Source: UBA4665 sp036388555 (GTDB lineage: Bacteria > Patescibacteriota > Saccharimonadia > Saccharimonadales > UBA4665). From it: a stretch of DNA of 64,000 nucleotides. Shown here piece after piece: positions 1 through 8,401 of the stretch. Made by a program: the position numbers and the translations under genes. Below the pieces are notes generated by a model. It made no database searches. It saw only the letters and a list, made by a program, of their open reading frames with translations, and was not told the DNA's origin. The stretch's first letter is position 1, and every line of letters begins with the position of its first letter. The DNA lies in NCBI GenBank assembly GCA_036388555.1, contig DASVRP010000007.1, forward strand, positions 62,001 through 126,000, in the 5' to 3' direction.

Positions 1-234
1 GCCCTGGTCGGTGCCAGCGCCCCGTACTGTCACCGGGATGATCCGGCCGCGCTCTGCCAATTGCCAGGTAAAGCGGGTCGTCTTGCGGATATCGTTCTCA
101 TTTTGCGGATAGACAATCATTGCCGGCAGTACCGAGAAGATGCTCCCGTCGGTCGCAAAATAGCGGCGGGCATCCGGGCTGGTCATGACCTCCCCTGTCA
201 GATGTTCCTGTAAATAATGGGCTACTTTACTCAT
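1..234 (-). CDS. FAD-binding oxidase, N-terminal part (truncated by window edge)
   Basis: The 78 codons seen run from an ATG at 234 to the window edge, so only the N-terminus is present. The protein begins MSKVAHYLQEHLTGEV, continues through SIFSVLPAMIVYPQNEND, and ends RGAGTDQG. This matches the start of PCMH-type FAD-linked oxidases of the GlcD/D-lactate dehydrogenase type: the VYPQNENDI stretch is the segment that precedes the FAD pyrophosphate site, and RGAGTDQG is the glycine-rich FAD-binding loop. Family members oxidise 2-hydroxy acids and similar substrates with FAD. The substrate cannot be told from this fragment. It is divergent from the gene at 352. Confidence 0.75.
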   Translation of the reverse strand, partial: MSKVAHYLQEHLTGEVMTSPDARRYFATDGSIFSVLPAMIVYPQNENDIRKTTRFTWQLAERGRIIPVTVRGAGTDQG

Positions 235-317
235 TCTTGCTACTTCCCCGCATATGATTGATTGTTGTAATCATAGCATATCCAAAAGCATTTTGCGCCG
301 CCGTTGAGGCCAGTTAT

Positions 318-345
318 TTGACGTTCTTACTACAATTGTTATGAT
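318..345 (+). promoter_or_regulatory. Sigma70-type promoter, leaderless arrangement
   Basis: TTGACG (318-323) and TATGAT (340-345) are separated by 16 bp. Only 6 nt lie between the -10 box and the ATG at 352, so transcription would start at the start codon itself. Confidence 0.7.
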
Positions 346-351
346 ACGACT

Positions 352-1302
352 ATGAATATCCATCAGAACGGTCCCGACGATGCCCGGGTCATCATCGGAT
401 CCTCTAATCTCAACCTGGCTCCGGCGGACGCTGCGCTCTTCCACGCCGACAAATACTTGGATTTTCTAGAGGACGGCGGTTATGACAGAGGGTTTGAGTG
501 GACCGCGATACGACTGCCAAGGGCCCGGAAAGCCGGCAGACTGCTCGGACAGGCCGGACTGGTCGCTGTATTGCACGAATCATGGCGCGAGCAGACGGTC
601 AGGGGCAGCCTGCGGTCGATGGGACGTCTCGGCCTGCGTCATACCGTCGATGAACTGGAGCCGGCGGCGGTCTTCCCGCTGCTCGACCAATGTTACGACG
701 GCTTGGACGAGCTGCAGCAGGCTGGCAGACTGCCGCTGATCGTCCACCCGGGCGGGCAGTATCTCGATTTCCAGCCGCAGCGGCGGCCGCGCCAGACCTA
801 CGACCCCGACAGTTTCGCAGAGATCTGGTACCAGCCGACGGCCGAATGGGCCCGCAGTGCCGATATCCCGCTCGATGCCGATGTCGCAGAAGTTGCTCGT
901 AGCATCCATCATGTCGAACAGCGCCAGAGCCTCGACGGTACAGTGATAGACTTACACCACATGCTGTCCACGCGGAATGGCGCCCGGTTCAGTAAACCTG
1001 TCGAGTTGATCCAAGAGCTTGTACAAGCGCCGTCCTGCCGTGAGGTCCAGGTTTCCTTGCGGCCGGACTTCGGTGGCTACAGCGATGAATTACGGCTAGC
1101 CTGTGACGGCCGGATTGAACAGACACGTACCGGCGATATCCTGCAAGCCATCCATGAGGCCGTACCGGCCGGACAGACCATACCGATTACCGTCGAGGTT
1201 GCCGCCTCAGAGATACGTTCCCTGGATATCCATGATTATGCTGCCGCGCATGCCAATATCACCGGGAGTATCAGGCAGTTGTTCGGACGGCTTTGTGCCT
1301 GA
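352..1302 (+). CDS. Hypothetical protein, possible sugar-isomerase-like TIM barrel
   Basis: A 316-aa soluble protein with no signal peptide or membrane segment. Alternating hydrophobic strands (VIIGSSNLNLA, GLVAVLHESW, LPLIVHPGGQY, GTVIDLHHML, EVQVSLRPDFGGY, TIPITVEVA) spaced by helices resemble a TIM barrel of the xylose-isomerase / AP-endonuclease-2 superfamily, and the His and Glu or Asp at strand ends (LHES, VHPGG, DLHH) would suit a metal site. This is fold-level reasoning from the sequence; I do not recognise the family and assign no reaction. It is a single-gene unit with its own promoter just upstream. The ATG at 352 is chosen because of the -10 box 6 nt before it. Confidence 0.55.
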   Translation: MNIHQNGPDDARVIIGSSNLNLAPADAALFHADKYLDFLEDGGYDRGFEWTAIRLPRARKAGRLLGQAGLVAVLHESWREQTVRGSLRSMGRLGLRHTVDELEPAAVFPLLDQCYDGLDELQQAGRLPLIVHPGGQYLDFQPQRRPRQTYDPDSFAEIWYQPTAEWARSADIPLDADVAEVARSIHHVEQRQSLDGTVIDLHHMLSTRNGARFSKPVELIQELVQAPSCREVQVSLRPDFGGYSDELRLACDGRIEQTRTGDILQAIHEAVPAGQTIPITVEVAASEIRSLDIHDYAAAHANITGSIRQLFGRLCA

Positions 1303-1357
1303 TAGGTAACAGACCTCTGCGATTTCTGCAGATGTTAAACTCGAAGCCACGTCAGAT

Positions 1358-4243
1358 TCAGTCAGGCCTAATTCCCTGTATTACATACGACATGGCACTG
1401 ACTGCAAATTTACTGTCATCAAGCGGACATTTGATCGTCGTCACTCTGGGTGAAATAGATTCCACATCATCTACAAAATAGAGATGGTAGTTGTCAAAGA
1501 ATTCTGATGCACGGCGCTCATTTTCACTGACAAAAAACTTCATTTTACTGCTTCTCGGCTGTGTAGTTGCCTTAACCTCTATATATTTCTTCCTGCCATC
1601 TGCTTCATACGACAGAATGTCGAAGCCCAACGAATCATCAACCGTCGACGCCTGCCAAACTTTTTCTGCAAGGTCAGACCTGCCAGCTTCCATCAGTCGC
1701 CGGCGCTCCACTTCCAATACAACGCTTTCTCCACGTTGCCCCGTGATATGATTTTTCTCGCTCCTATCGGCACGATCAATTTTGCTTAATTTTTTGATCT
1801 TTGATGGTGGACGTTGCCAGATTTGCTGGACGTCGTCTTGGTTCAACTCGACGATTTCAGGGTTAATAATCGTTAAATAATCATCGCTCTCTCCGCTTAT
1901 TGTCCGCTTTACGGCATCACAACCCAGGCGCATAGATGCCTGATCAGCTATTTTGGCAATTCCCTGCCGCTCCCATTCGGCAATGTATTGACGTTTGAAC
2001 TCAGTGGTACTGCCGAAATTTTTTATTATGGTTGCCATCGATGCCATTTTTCCCAAACGGGATAGTTTCGCAAAACTCAAAGATTCAAAGTCCACATCAG
2101 GGTTTTCCTGCATGACCGCGACAGCTTGACTAATGTTCTCATCTGGTGTCTGTTGTATAGAAACGCGACTATCAAAACCGCATTGTTTATGGAAATCGGT
2201 TAAGCTGCCGAACTTACGGCGGATCGTGCGGGAGCTTATAAAGTCGCCTGATTTTGACAGCTCGTTCATCCTTTGTTGTCCGAGCGGTTCTTCGGGACTT
2301 ATCTGTTTTGCTAAAGCAATAAGCTCATCGTTGCCTAGCGAAATGATATCGGGAACTTGAAATCCGCAGGCTTCATGAAATGCTCTCATTGAGCCGAAAC
2401 GTTCTAAAATAGTTTGATTGCTAGGGAATTTGCCTAGTTTGGAAAGTTTTGTGACTTGATCATACTTCAAAGGCGCATCATTGTTTAATGCCAAGGCCAT
2501 ATCCACAATCCCATCATTGGTCAAATTTCTTCGTCGGCCACCAAGACCGCATGCTTCATAAAATTTCGACAATGTACCAAAACGAGACGATACGGTACCG
2601 GGGCTCAGAAAGTCGCCATTTGATGACCATTCCTCTATATCCTTCTCTGATATCCGTTTTCCGCTTCCAAGCTCCAAGGCTAGTGCAACCAATTCCTCAT
2701 TTGAGATATCTGGCGAAACTCGTGTAGGCTCAAAGCCACATGCTTCATGAAATGCCGCCATGCTACCAAAACGCTCCTTGATAGTAGTGGTGCTTGGAAA
2801 CTTGCCATCACCTGACAGTTTTTTTATCAGAGTGGTTCTGAGGGGCATGTCTGGACTCAATGAATGGGCTAAGCCAACAATCTGTTCATTGGACATATTC
2901 AAAGCTACTTTTTCTAACTTACTGAGTATGCCGTCCATATCCTGAACAAGTTCTTCGAAATCGAATGTATTGTTTTGCAAATCAAACACAACCGAGACAT
3001 CGTTTCCCGGCTGTCCACTCTCTTCTAATTCACTTGAGTGATACTCAATTTGTTTTTTTAGTTCATTGATTGACCTTAAGCGTTCGCTATTGGCAACAAA
3101 GTCCAGTACGCGTACTGATTCCTTGCCTGGACTTAAGCGTAATCCCCTGCCTAATTGTTGTTGGAATACGGTTGAGCTTTCAGTCGATCGTAAAAAGACC
3201 AGCAAGTTGGCATCAGGAATATCTACTCCTTCGTTGAACATGTTTACTGTCAGGATTGTGTCGGCTTCACCCGCTCTGTATTGTTCAAGAATGCGCTTTC
3301 TTTTGGCTGGTGGCACTTCGGAAGTCAAGATTAAGGCTTGTGGAAGCTGCTCAGCCAGTTCCTGCGCTGCATCCAAATTTTTGCAAAAAACTATGGTCTT
3401 CGGTTGTTCAATTTCTTGGGCATGGAGCTTGATAATGTCAACGATTTCTTCATTCCTCTTGGGTACAAACAACGACCGATTTAATTCTTCGACTGAACGA
3501 AACTTATTCTTTACGGCTGTTGCCACAGTTTCATCCATAAGTACCCGATAATCAACTTTTGCAAGCAGCCTTTCCGCCAATGCCTCACTGAGGCTTTTTG
3601 AATATACTTCATCTCCGAATATTTCGCGAATCTGCTTTAAATCCGACCTATCAGGAGTCGCAGTAATACCTAATAGGAAATCAGGGTCAAAGTAATCAAT
3701 CGTTTTTTCAAAAGTATCTGCCTTACCGTGATGACTTTCGTCAACTACTATATAATCAAATTCTGTCGGGTCAAAAAGAGATTTTTTATCTTTCATAGTC
3801 TGCAACGTTGCAAACAGAAAATCAGGTTTAGGTTTTGATTCATAATTTCCACGCAGTTTACCCGTGCTGAATGTACCCTCGAAACACTCAGCGAACCTTT
3901 CTTCAGCCTGGTCGACGATTTCATTTTGTGGCGCTAAAAACAATCCGTTTGCCTGCGGGTGCTCCCGCATATATCTGAGGGCGTCAACGGCAGCGACGGT
4001 AGTTTTGCCGAGGCCTGTCGCCATATGCAATAAAGCTTTATCCTTACCATTGTTACGTGCCTCATCGATTGCTGCCCAGGCGTCTAGCTGATAGGCTCGT
4101 GTTTCGATAATTTCGAAAGTCTGGCTATCACCCAGCTCAACATCGCCGAATACCTGAGGTTCATCAGTAAACTGAGGGACAGTGAAGTCAATCTTTTGAT
4201 CAGCACCGTTAAAAGCGGATTGTATTGCTTCCAGTTTTTTCAT
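1358..4243 (-). CDS. SF2 helicase with HNH-type repeats and C-terminal DUF3883-like nuclease domain
   Basis: A 961-aa multidomain protein. Residues about 45-400 are a superfamily 2 helicase: Walker A GLGKTT (77-82), DESH box (168-171), TAT motif III (194-196) and motif VI QQQLGRGLR (361-369). Residues about 451-755 hold five copies of a repeat of about 60 aa with the pattern LS.xGKFPS.xTIxxRFGSMxxFHEACGF, resembling the homing-endonuclease-associated repeat (HNH_repeat), probably DNA-binding. Residues about 835-930 resemble DUF3883 (NOV C-terminus), with GFDI (D875) and IEVK (E889, K891), a PD-(D/E)XK nuclease pattern. Codons are AT-richer than in neighbouring genes and a tRNA gene lies just upstream, both signs of transfer. 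The architecture suggests a DNA-targeting defence or restriction-like enzyme. No methylase or partner gene is visible. Function is inferred; domain calls are firm for the helicase and good for the rest. Confidence 0.85.
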   Translation of the reverse strand: MKKLEAIQSAFNGADQKIDFTVPQFTDEPQVFGDVELGDSQTFEIIETRAYQLDAWAAIDEARNNGKDKALLHMATGLGKTTVAAVDALRYMREHPQANGLFLAPQNEIVDQAEERFAECFEGTFSTGKLRGNYESKPKPDFLFATLQTMKDKKSLFDPTEFDYIVVDESHHGKADTFEKTIDYFDPDFLLGITATPDRSDLKQIREIFGDEVYSKSLSEALAERLLAKVDYRVLMDETVATAVKNKFRSVEELNRSLFVPKRNEEIVDIIKLHAQEIEQPKTIVFCKNLDAAQELAEQLPQALILTSEVPPAKRKRILEQYRAGEADTILTVNMFNEGVDIPDANLLVFLRSTESSTVFQQQLGRGLRLSPGKESVRVLDFVANSERLRSINELKKQIEYHSSELEESGQPGNDVSVVFDLQNNTFDFEELVQDMDGILSKLEKVALNMSNEQIVGLAHSLSPDMPLRTTLIKKLSGDGKFPSTTTIKERFGSMAAFHEACGFEPTRVSPDISNEELVALALELGSGKRISEKDIEEWSSNGDFLSPGTVSSRFGTLSKFYEACGLGGRRRNLTNDGIVDMALALNNDAPLKYDQVTKLSKLGKFPSNQTILERFGSMRAFHEACGFQVPDIISLGNDELIALAKQISPEEPLGQQRMNELSKSGDFISSRTIRRKFGSLTDFHKQCGFDSRVSIQQTPDENISQAVAVMQENPDVDFESLSFAKLSRLGKMASMATIIKNFGSTTEFKRQYIAEWERQGIAKIADQASMRLGCDAVKRTISGESDDYLTIINPEIVELNQDDVQQIWQRPPSKIKKLSKIDRADRSEKNHITGQRGESVVLEVERRRLMEAGRSDLAEKVWQASTVDDSLGFDILSYEADGRKKYIEVKATTQPRSSKMKFFVSENERRASEFFDNYHLYFVDDVESISPRVTTIKCPLDDSKFAVSAMSYVIQGIRPD

Positions 4244-4254
4244 TTGATTGAAAT

Positions 4255-4260
4255 ATTATA
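4255..4260 (-). promoter_or_regulatory. -10 box of the helicase gene
   Basis: TATAAT on the minus strand ends 11 nt before the start codon at 4243. The predicted leader is only about 5 nt, with no Shine-Dalgarno sequence. Confidence 0.5.
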
Positions 4261-4427
4261 ACACTTTTTGTAGTACTAACTAGGCTTTTTGGCTATCTCC
4301 CATTGCATAAGGGTGTTCGGATTTCTATTTTGCCGTACGCAACATTTCGTCCGTCTGTCGACGGCCAAAATGCGATACGGACCAAGCTTTGATAACTCAG
4401 ACAGCCATTGGCTGTCCTCGACCCAAG

Positions 4428-4453
4428 GGTTCAAGTCCTCGCAAATCATGCCA
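4428..4453 (+). other. Inverted tRNA 3'-end-like fragment
   Basis: The 13 bases at 4428-4440 (GGTTCAAGTCCTC) equal the T-arm of the tRNA-Leu on the opposite strand (4499-4511). After a 10-base unrelated stretch it again shows CCA followed by the same bases that follow the tRNA-Leu CCA. Upstream bases do not fold into an acceptor or T stem: AAGGG would have to pair with CCTCG. I read it as a tRNA remnant or an attachment-site-like copy, not a working tRNA. A strong hairpin, GACAGCC-ATT-GGCTGTC, lies at about 4399-4415. Confidence 0.4.
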
Positions 4454-4489
4454 AACTAAAAACCCCACATTGTGGGGTTTTTAGTTTGG
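4451..4489. terminator. Perfect palindromic bidirectional terminator
   Basis: A 39-base perfect inverted repeat (19-bp arms, one central base). The core is an AAAAACCCCACA / TGTGGGGTTTTT stem. It gives a GC-rich hairpin with a T-run in both directions, so it can stop transcription from both sides. The outer bases of the arm include the encoded CCA of the tRNA-Leu at 4487-4489. Confidence 0.8.
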
Positions 4490-4570
4490 TGCGGATGAGA
4501 GGACTTGAACCTCCACGCCTTGCGGCACTAGTACCTGAAACTAGCGTGTATACCATTTCACCACATCCGC
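4487..4570 (-). tRNA. tRNA-Leu (anticodon CAG)
   Basis: The minus strand folds as a tRNA. Acceptor GCGGATG pairs with CATCCGC, the D-arm is present, and the anticodon stem-loop TAGTTTCAGGTACTA carries anticodon CAG. A long class II variable arm (GTGCCGCAAGGCGT) fits leucine, and the T-loop is TTCAAGT in stem GGAGG/CCTCT. Discriminator A and an encoded CCA end the gene. It is followed directly by the palindromic terminator. It decodes CUG. Confidence 0.93.
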
Positions 4571-4682
4571 GCGTAAATTAATCACAAACTGTGGAAAGTA
4601 CAGAGGTAATTGTACGTTTTTACTGCAATGATTGCAACACTATCTATGAAGGCCGCAACGACTGCCAATCCTCGGTGTCAAT

Positions 4683-6464
4683 TCAGCGTCGGTTGGTGAC
4701 TTCGGCCTGACGGATCTGCCAGTTGTGTACATTGCTATAGCGGTCGGTGTTGGTGTTCAGCGTATGTTCATTGAGACCGAAGACCTTGCCATACGTCAGA
4801 TAGAGATAGCGTGGCTGGTACAGCCCAAGCGCCGGAAGGTCTTGCTGCCATGCTTGCAGGAACGGCTTGTATTTGATGACGCGCAGCTCGGGCTCGATGC
4901 GGGTGCGGCCAGCTTCAAGCGCCATATCGGCTGATCTGGACTTGAATTCCGAGAAGTTCAGACCGCTGGAGCGGGCATCGTTCTGGGAGCCGTGCCAGTA
5001 GACGAAGACGTCTGGGTCGACTCCGATGGAAATGCCATACAAAAGCGCGTCGTAATCGTGACTGGCGATGCTGCGTCGCAGGTCTTCTCCGCTCTGAAGA
5101 CGGACGATAGGCCGGACGCCGATAGAGCGCCAAGCGGTCGCGACCTGCATGACGACTTCTTTAGTCTCGGGCATATCCTGGGCATACAGGTTGAACGTCA
5201 GAGGTAGGCCCCCTTTGGCACGCGAACCGTTCGCAGTCTCCTTCCAACCGGCAGCATCAAGGGTCGCAGCGGCGGCAGCCGGATCAAAAGCGGGCTGCAC
5301 CAGCGTCTTGTCGTAGCCGACCTGACCAAGCAGTAGCGGTCCGCGGACAGGGTGTGTCGGATAGCTCAGGTTTTCGATGATCGCATCGACGTTCACTGAC
5401 TGTACCAACGCCTTACGGACGGCAACGTCGGCCAGGACAGGATTACTATGCCTGAAGAACACCATATTAGCTGCGGACATCATGAAATTGTTCGTTTCGA
5501 TGCCGGGCACGTCCTTCAACTCTGACGGAATATCGGTGAAATTTGCGGCAGTAATCTCGCGCTCCTTGAAGCTGCGTTTCATTTCAGCATCATCATGATA
5601 CGCATGGATGACGAAGCTTGCCAGTTTCGGAGCGCCGCCATTATACGACTCGAACGGCGACAATGCGACCTGCGTCTGCCGCGTCTCGGGCGACTCACCG
5701 CTGACTTCGATCGTATCCCAAGCGAACGGCCCGGCCCCGACCGGATTGACCGTGTTGAAGCCGACCGATCGCATCTCGCCCGGATCGACATCCTTCAATA
5801 TATGCTCGGGGATTATGCCATTCGTCATGTTATATGGGAACGAACCCAGCAGGCTTGGCAGCGTAAAGGTGACGGTCCTGTCGTCTATCGCTGCGACCGC
5901 AATCCCCTGCCACCCCTTGTTCAGCACGGAAAGTGCATCCGGATTCTGGATCATACGGTAGGTATATACGACATCCTTGGCCGTCAGCGGCGCTCCGTCA
6001 TGCCATGTCAGACCAGGCTTGAGGTTGACAGTGTATACCTTTCCGGTGGTGTCGACGGTGTAGCCGGAGGCCAGGTCGCCGACCAGCTGGTTCTGTCCGT
6101 CGTATTTGAACAATCCGGCAAACAGCAGTTTGGAGACAGATTCGTCAACCTGGCTACTGGCGTACAACGGGTTGGCATTCGTGAAATCGCCCAGGATGCC
6201 TTCGGTGTATATACCACCGGCCACCGGCTGCAGGCGCTGGAAGTGCCTGTCAAGCGCCCTGATCTGTCCGACCAGGCAGCCGCAGAGCAGGACGATCAGC
6301 AACAGCCAGGTGATGACGAAGCGGCGGACGGCGGTCAGGCGCTCCAGCCGGCGGAAGAAATAGCGCTCCGCCACCTGTTCCGCGTTGGCGCCCAGGCTTT
6401 CGACCTGCTGCTTGCGGGTGCTCAGGCTACGCCCGAAAGTACGTTTTTCTCCGCGACGAGCCAT
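4683..6464 (-). CDS. Membrane-anchored oligopeptide-binding protein (SBP family 5)
   Basis: A 593-aa extracellular solute-binding protein of the OppA/DppA family (SBP_bac_5), which captures peptides or similar solutes for an ABC importer. Residues about 1-48 are a basic cytoplasmic lead; about 49-68 form a single transmembrane anchor in place of a lipobox; the family domain follows (NANPLYASSQVDESVSKL, then LKPGLTWHDGAPLTAKDVVYT, then VRKALVQSVNVDAI). The cytoplasmic lead before the anchor is unusual for the family. No permease or ATPase genes are adjacent, so the partner transporter must lie elsewhere. The secG gene lies just downstream on the same strand, 14 bp after... in map terms secG ends the gap at 6479, so the two may be cotranscribed from upstream of secG. 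Confidence 0.85.
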   Translation of the reverse strand: MARRGEKRTFGRSLSTRKQQVESLGANAEQVAERYFFRRLERLTAVRRFVITWLLLIVLLCGCLVGQIRALDRHFQRLQPVAGGIYTEGILGDFTNANPLYASSQVDESVSKLLFAGLFKYDGQNQLVGDLASGYTVDTTGKVYTVNLKPGLTWHDGAPLTAKDVVYTYRMIQNPDALSVLNKGWQGIAVAAIDDRTVTFTLPSLLGSFPYNMTNGIIPEHILKDVDPGEMRSVGFNTVNPVGAGPFAWDTIEVSGESPETRQTQVALSPFESYNGGAPKLASFVIHAYHDDAEMKRSFKEREITAANFTDIPSELKDVPGIETNNFMMSAANMVFFRHSNPVLADVAVRKALVQSVNVDAIIENLSYPTHPVRGPLLLGQVGYDKTLVQPAFDPAAAAATLDAAGWKETANGSRAKGGLPLTFNLYAQDMPETKEVVMQVATAWRSIGVRPIVRLQSGEDLRRSIASHDYDALLYGISIGVDPDVFVYWHGSQNDARSSGLNFSEFKSRSADMALEAGRTRIEPELRVIKYKPFLQAWQQDLPALGLYQPRYLYLTYGKVFGLNEHTLNTNTDRYSNVHNWQIRQAEVTNRR

Positions 6465-6478
6465 AAGAATCCTTTAGT

Positions 6479-6691
6479 TTAAGATAAGATCCCGAACATG
6501 ATCGAAAGGGTGAATACCAACGCGGTTACGACTGTCAGCTGGAAGATCGTCTTGTCAGTGCCGCGGCGGGTGGTGTTGACCTCGGCGGAACCGCCGATAC
6601 CGGCGCCCAGGGCCGCACCGCGGGTCTGTACCAGGATGAGGATGGTCATCAGGACCATTGATGCGATTGTCAGATAATTCCAAATGTTCAT
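6479..6691 (-). CDS. secG: SecG, protein translocase subunit
   Basis: A 70-aa protein with two transmembrane segments (about 4-24 and 49-69) joined by a loop with the SecG signature: LVQTRGAALGAGIGGS, then TTRRGTDK. It stabilises the SecYE channel, fitting a genome that exports so many surface proteins. It sits between the small membrane protein gene at 6701 (9-bp gap) and the peptide-binding protein gene (14-bp gap), so the three are probably cotranscribed. Confidence 0.93.
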   Translation of the reverse strand: MNIWNYLTIASMVLMTILILVQTRGAALGAGIGGSAEVNTTRRGTDKTIFQLTVVTALVFTLSIMFGILS

Positions 6692-6700
6692 GAAGTCTCC

Positions 6701-7072
6701 TTATTTGTCCCGGTTGTTGTCGAGTATTGCCGTTACTAGATAGTTTACTAGGCCGATTATCATACCTGCAAGTATTGCCGCCCAGAAATTGGTAACTTCC
6801 AGTGGCGCGTACAGCTTACTTACCAGGAATACCATCAATCCGTTGACGACGATCATGAACAATCCGAGCGTCAGCAGTATGGCCGGTAGAGACAGGATGA
6901 CGATGAACGGCTTGACGCATGCGTTGACGACCGCCAGCAGTAATCCGGCGATCAGGATGACGCCGATGCGGTCCTGGTAGTCGATGCTGTTGCTGAGCAG
7001 GCCGGCGGCGATCCAGAGTCCGAGACTCGATACCAGCCAGCGCAGCAAAAATCGGGATAACGGCCGTTTCAT
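6701..7072 (-). CDS. Small four-helix membrane protein, phage-holin-4_2-like
   Basis: A 123-aa protein with four predicted membrane helices (about 10-28, 36-54, 58-84, 95-118). It fits the Phage_holin_4_2 / DUF360-type family, widespread in non-phage genomes: NSIDYQD early, KPFIVILSLPAILLTLGLF in the middle, FWAAILAGMIIGLVN late. Despite the family name it is a chromosomal membrane protein of unknown role. No phage genes are near. It precedes secG in the same direction. Confidence 0.8.
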   Translation of the reverse strand: MKRPLSRFLLRWLVSSLGLWIAAGLLSNSIDYQDRIGVILIAGLLLAVVNACVKPFIVILSLPAILLTLGLFMIVVNGLMVFLVSKLYAPLEVTNFWAAILAGMIIGLVNYLVTAILDNNRDK

Positions 7073-7105
7073 TACTGTCTATTGTAGCACGGAGTCGGCC
7101 ATAAT

Positions 7106-8338
7106 TTACATAAGCGTTTTGGGGAGCTTGGCGCTCAACACTTCATTGCCGTCGGCAGTGATCAGGATATCATCCTCGATGCGCACTCCGATCGACTCTT
7201 CTGGAATATAGATACCTGGCTCACATGTCACGACCATCCCCGGCTCCAGCGGACGGCTGTAATCGCCGACGTCATGGACGTCGAGACCGAGGTAATGGGA
7301 GGTAGCGTGCGGGAAATATTTCCGGATATCTTCGCGCTCAGCCGTTCGGATCAACCCCAGGTGCCGCAGGATGGTCCCCATGTACTTCTCGACCGTCTGT
7401 TCATATTCTTTAAGGAGTACCCCGGGCCTCAGCAGTCCAAGTGCGTACGTCTGCACGTCAAGTACAGCATCGAACACAGCCTGCTGCCGGGCTGAAGGCT
7501 TCCCGAAGACACGGGTCCTGGTGATATCTGCGGCATAATGGCTGACTTCGGCGCCGACGTCGAGTACGACCAGCGTATCTCTCTGAAGCGGCGCCCCATT
7601 CGCAATATTGTGTAACGTACAGGCCCGGGCGCCGCCGGCGACGATCGGCGAGAAGGCATGGCCAGATGCACCGCGGAAGCGGAATTCCCGCGTCAGATCT
7701 GCTTCTATCTCATACTCATTCTTATATCCGCTGAACCTGTCGGCAGCCGTCAGCACCGACAGGCTCTCTGCAGTGATATCGATTGCCGACCGTAGCGCCG
7801 TAAGCTCGGCAGTTTGTTTCACCATCCGGAGTCCGGCAAGCTGTGCCCGGATATCGACGAGTTCCAGTTCAGGGTTGAGCTCCCCGAGCCGGGCCGTCAG
7901 TCTGGCACGTGCCGGATTCGTATACATGCCGTACTGTCCGACATACTCCGGCGCCGGCTCAAGGGTCATAAGTCGGGGGCTGGCAGCTTGTAGCGCAGCC
8001 AACCGTTCCCACCCGTCCGTTTCATCACATATATCAGAGATACCCGAGACGTCAGTCAAAGCCGCCCTGTCAATGGCTCCGTCAAAAGCTTCCCGGCTGA
8101 CACTCCGCCCTGGGAGAAGTATGAAGGTTGCCTTTTCCGCCATCACCAATATACTGTCGGACTCTTCAACGCCCGTTAGGTACCAGAAGCTGCTGTCCTG
8201 ATGGAACGGGTATGTATTATCAGAATTACGCTGCAGCAATCCGTTCGCCGTGATGACGATCGGCGCGTCGCTGGCGACTGCTTCGCGGAGCTTCTGCCGG
8301 TTACCGGCGAAGAATGCAGCTGGGAATGTAGATTTCAT
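7106..8338 (-). CDS. pepP: Xaa-Pro aminopeptidase (M24B)
   Basis: A 410-aa metallopeptidase that removes an N-terminal residue preceding proline. An AMP_N domain covers about residues 5-140. The pita-bread catalytic domain follows with its metal ligands visible: Asp in VLDVGAEVSHYAADITRT (two Asp), His in PHATSHYLGLDVHDVG, Glu in VTCEPGIYIPEE, and Glu in GVRIEDDI. Length is normal. Together with the peptide-binding protein it suits a cell that lives on imported peptides. The ATG at 8338 has a TATAGT -10 box 8 nt upstream. Confidence 0.92.
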   Translation of the reverse strand: MKSTFPAAFFAGNRQKLREAVASDAPIVITANGLLQRNSDNTYPFHQDSSFWYLTGVEESDSILVMAEKATFILLPGRSVSREAFDGAIDRAALTDVSGISDICDETDGWERLAALQAASPRLMTLEPAPEYVGQYGMYTNPARARLTARLGELNPELELVDIRAQLAGLRMVKQTAELTALRSAIDITAESLSVLTAADRFSGYKNEYEIEADLTREFRFRGASGHAFSPIVAGGARACTLHNIANGAPLQRDTLVVLDVGAEVSHYAADITRTRVFGKPSARQQAVFDAVLDVQTYALGLLRPGVLLKEYEQTVEKYMGTILRHLGLIRTAEREDIRKYFPHATSHYLGLDVHDVGDYSRPLEPGMVVTCEPGIYIPEESIGVRIEDDILITADGNEVLSAKLPKTLM

Positions 8339-8346
8339 CTGATAGT

Positions 8347-8352
8347 ACTATA
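8347..8352 (-). promoter_or_regulatory. -10 box of pepP, leaderless arrangement
   Basis: TATAGT on the minus strand, 8 nt before the start codon. It shares a 63-bp divergent intergenic region with the gene at 8402. Confidence 0.5.
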
Positions 8353-8388
8353 ACAAAATATATGACTGGATATCTGCAGATACTATTG

Positions 8389-8394
8389 TATAAT
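8389..8394 (+). promoter_or_regulatory. -10 box of the double-HTH gene, leaderless arrangement
   Basis: A consensus TATAAT ends 7 nt before the ATG at 8402. No good -35 box is visible and there is no Shine-Dalgarno sequence. Confidence 0.6.
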
Positions 8395-8401
8395 CTGACT
8401 G

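Noticed and set aside
2200..2900. Regularly spaced repeats that could suggest a CRISPR array
   Set aside because: They are the coding repeats of the helicase protein, with a period of about 180-190 bp and diverged at DNA level. No short identical repeats with unique spacers exist in the window.
4364..4453. A second functional tRNA on the plus strand
   Set aside because: The T-arm and CCA look right, but the acceptor arm has no partner, the T stem does not pair, and the spacing from T-loop to CCA is one base too long.
5595..6482. A 295-codon open frame opposite the oligopeptide-binding protein gene
   Set aside because: It lies wholly antisense to a clear SBP family 5 gene. GC-rich third positions keep the opposite frame open, and its translation shows no domain pattern.
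6701..7072. Prophage holin
   Set aside because: The family name contains holin, but the protein is a chromosomal membrane protein next to secG, and no lysis or phage genes are near.
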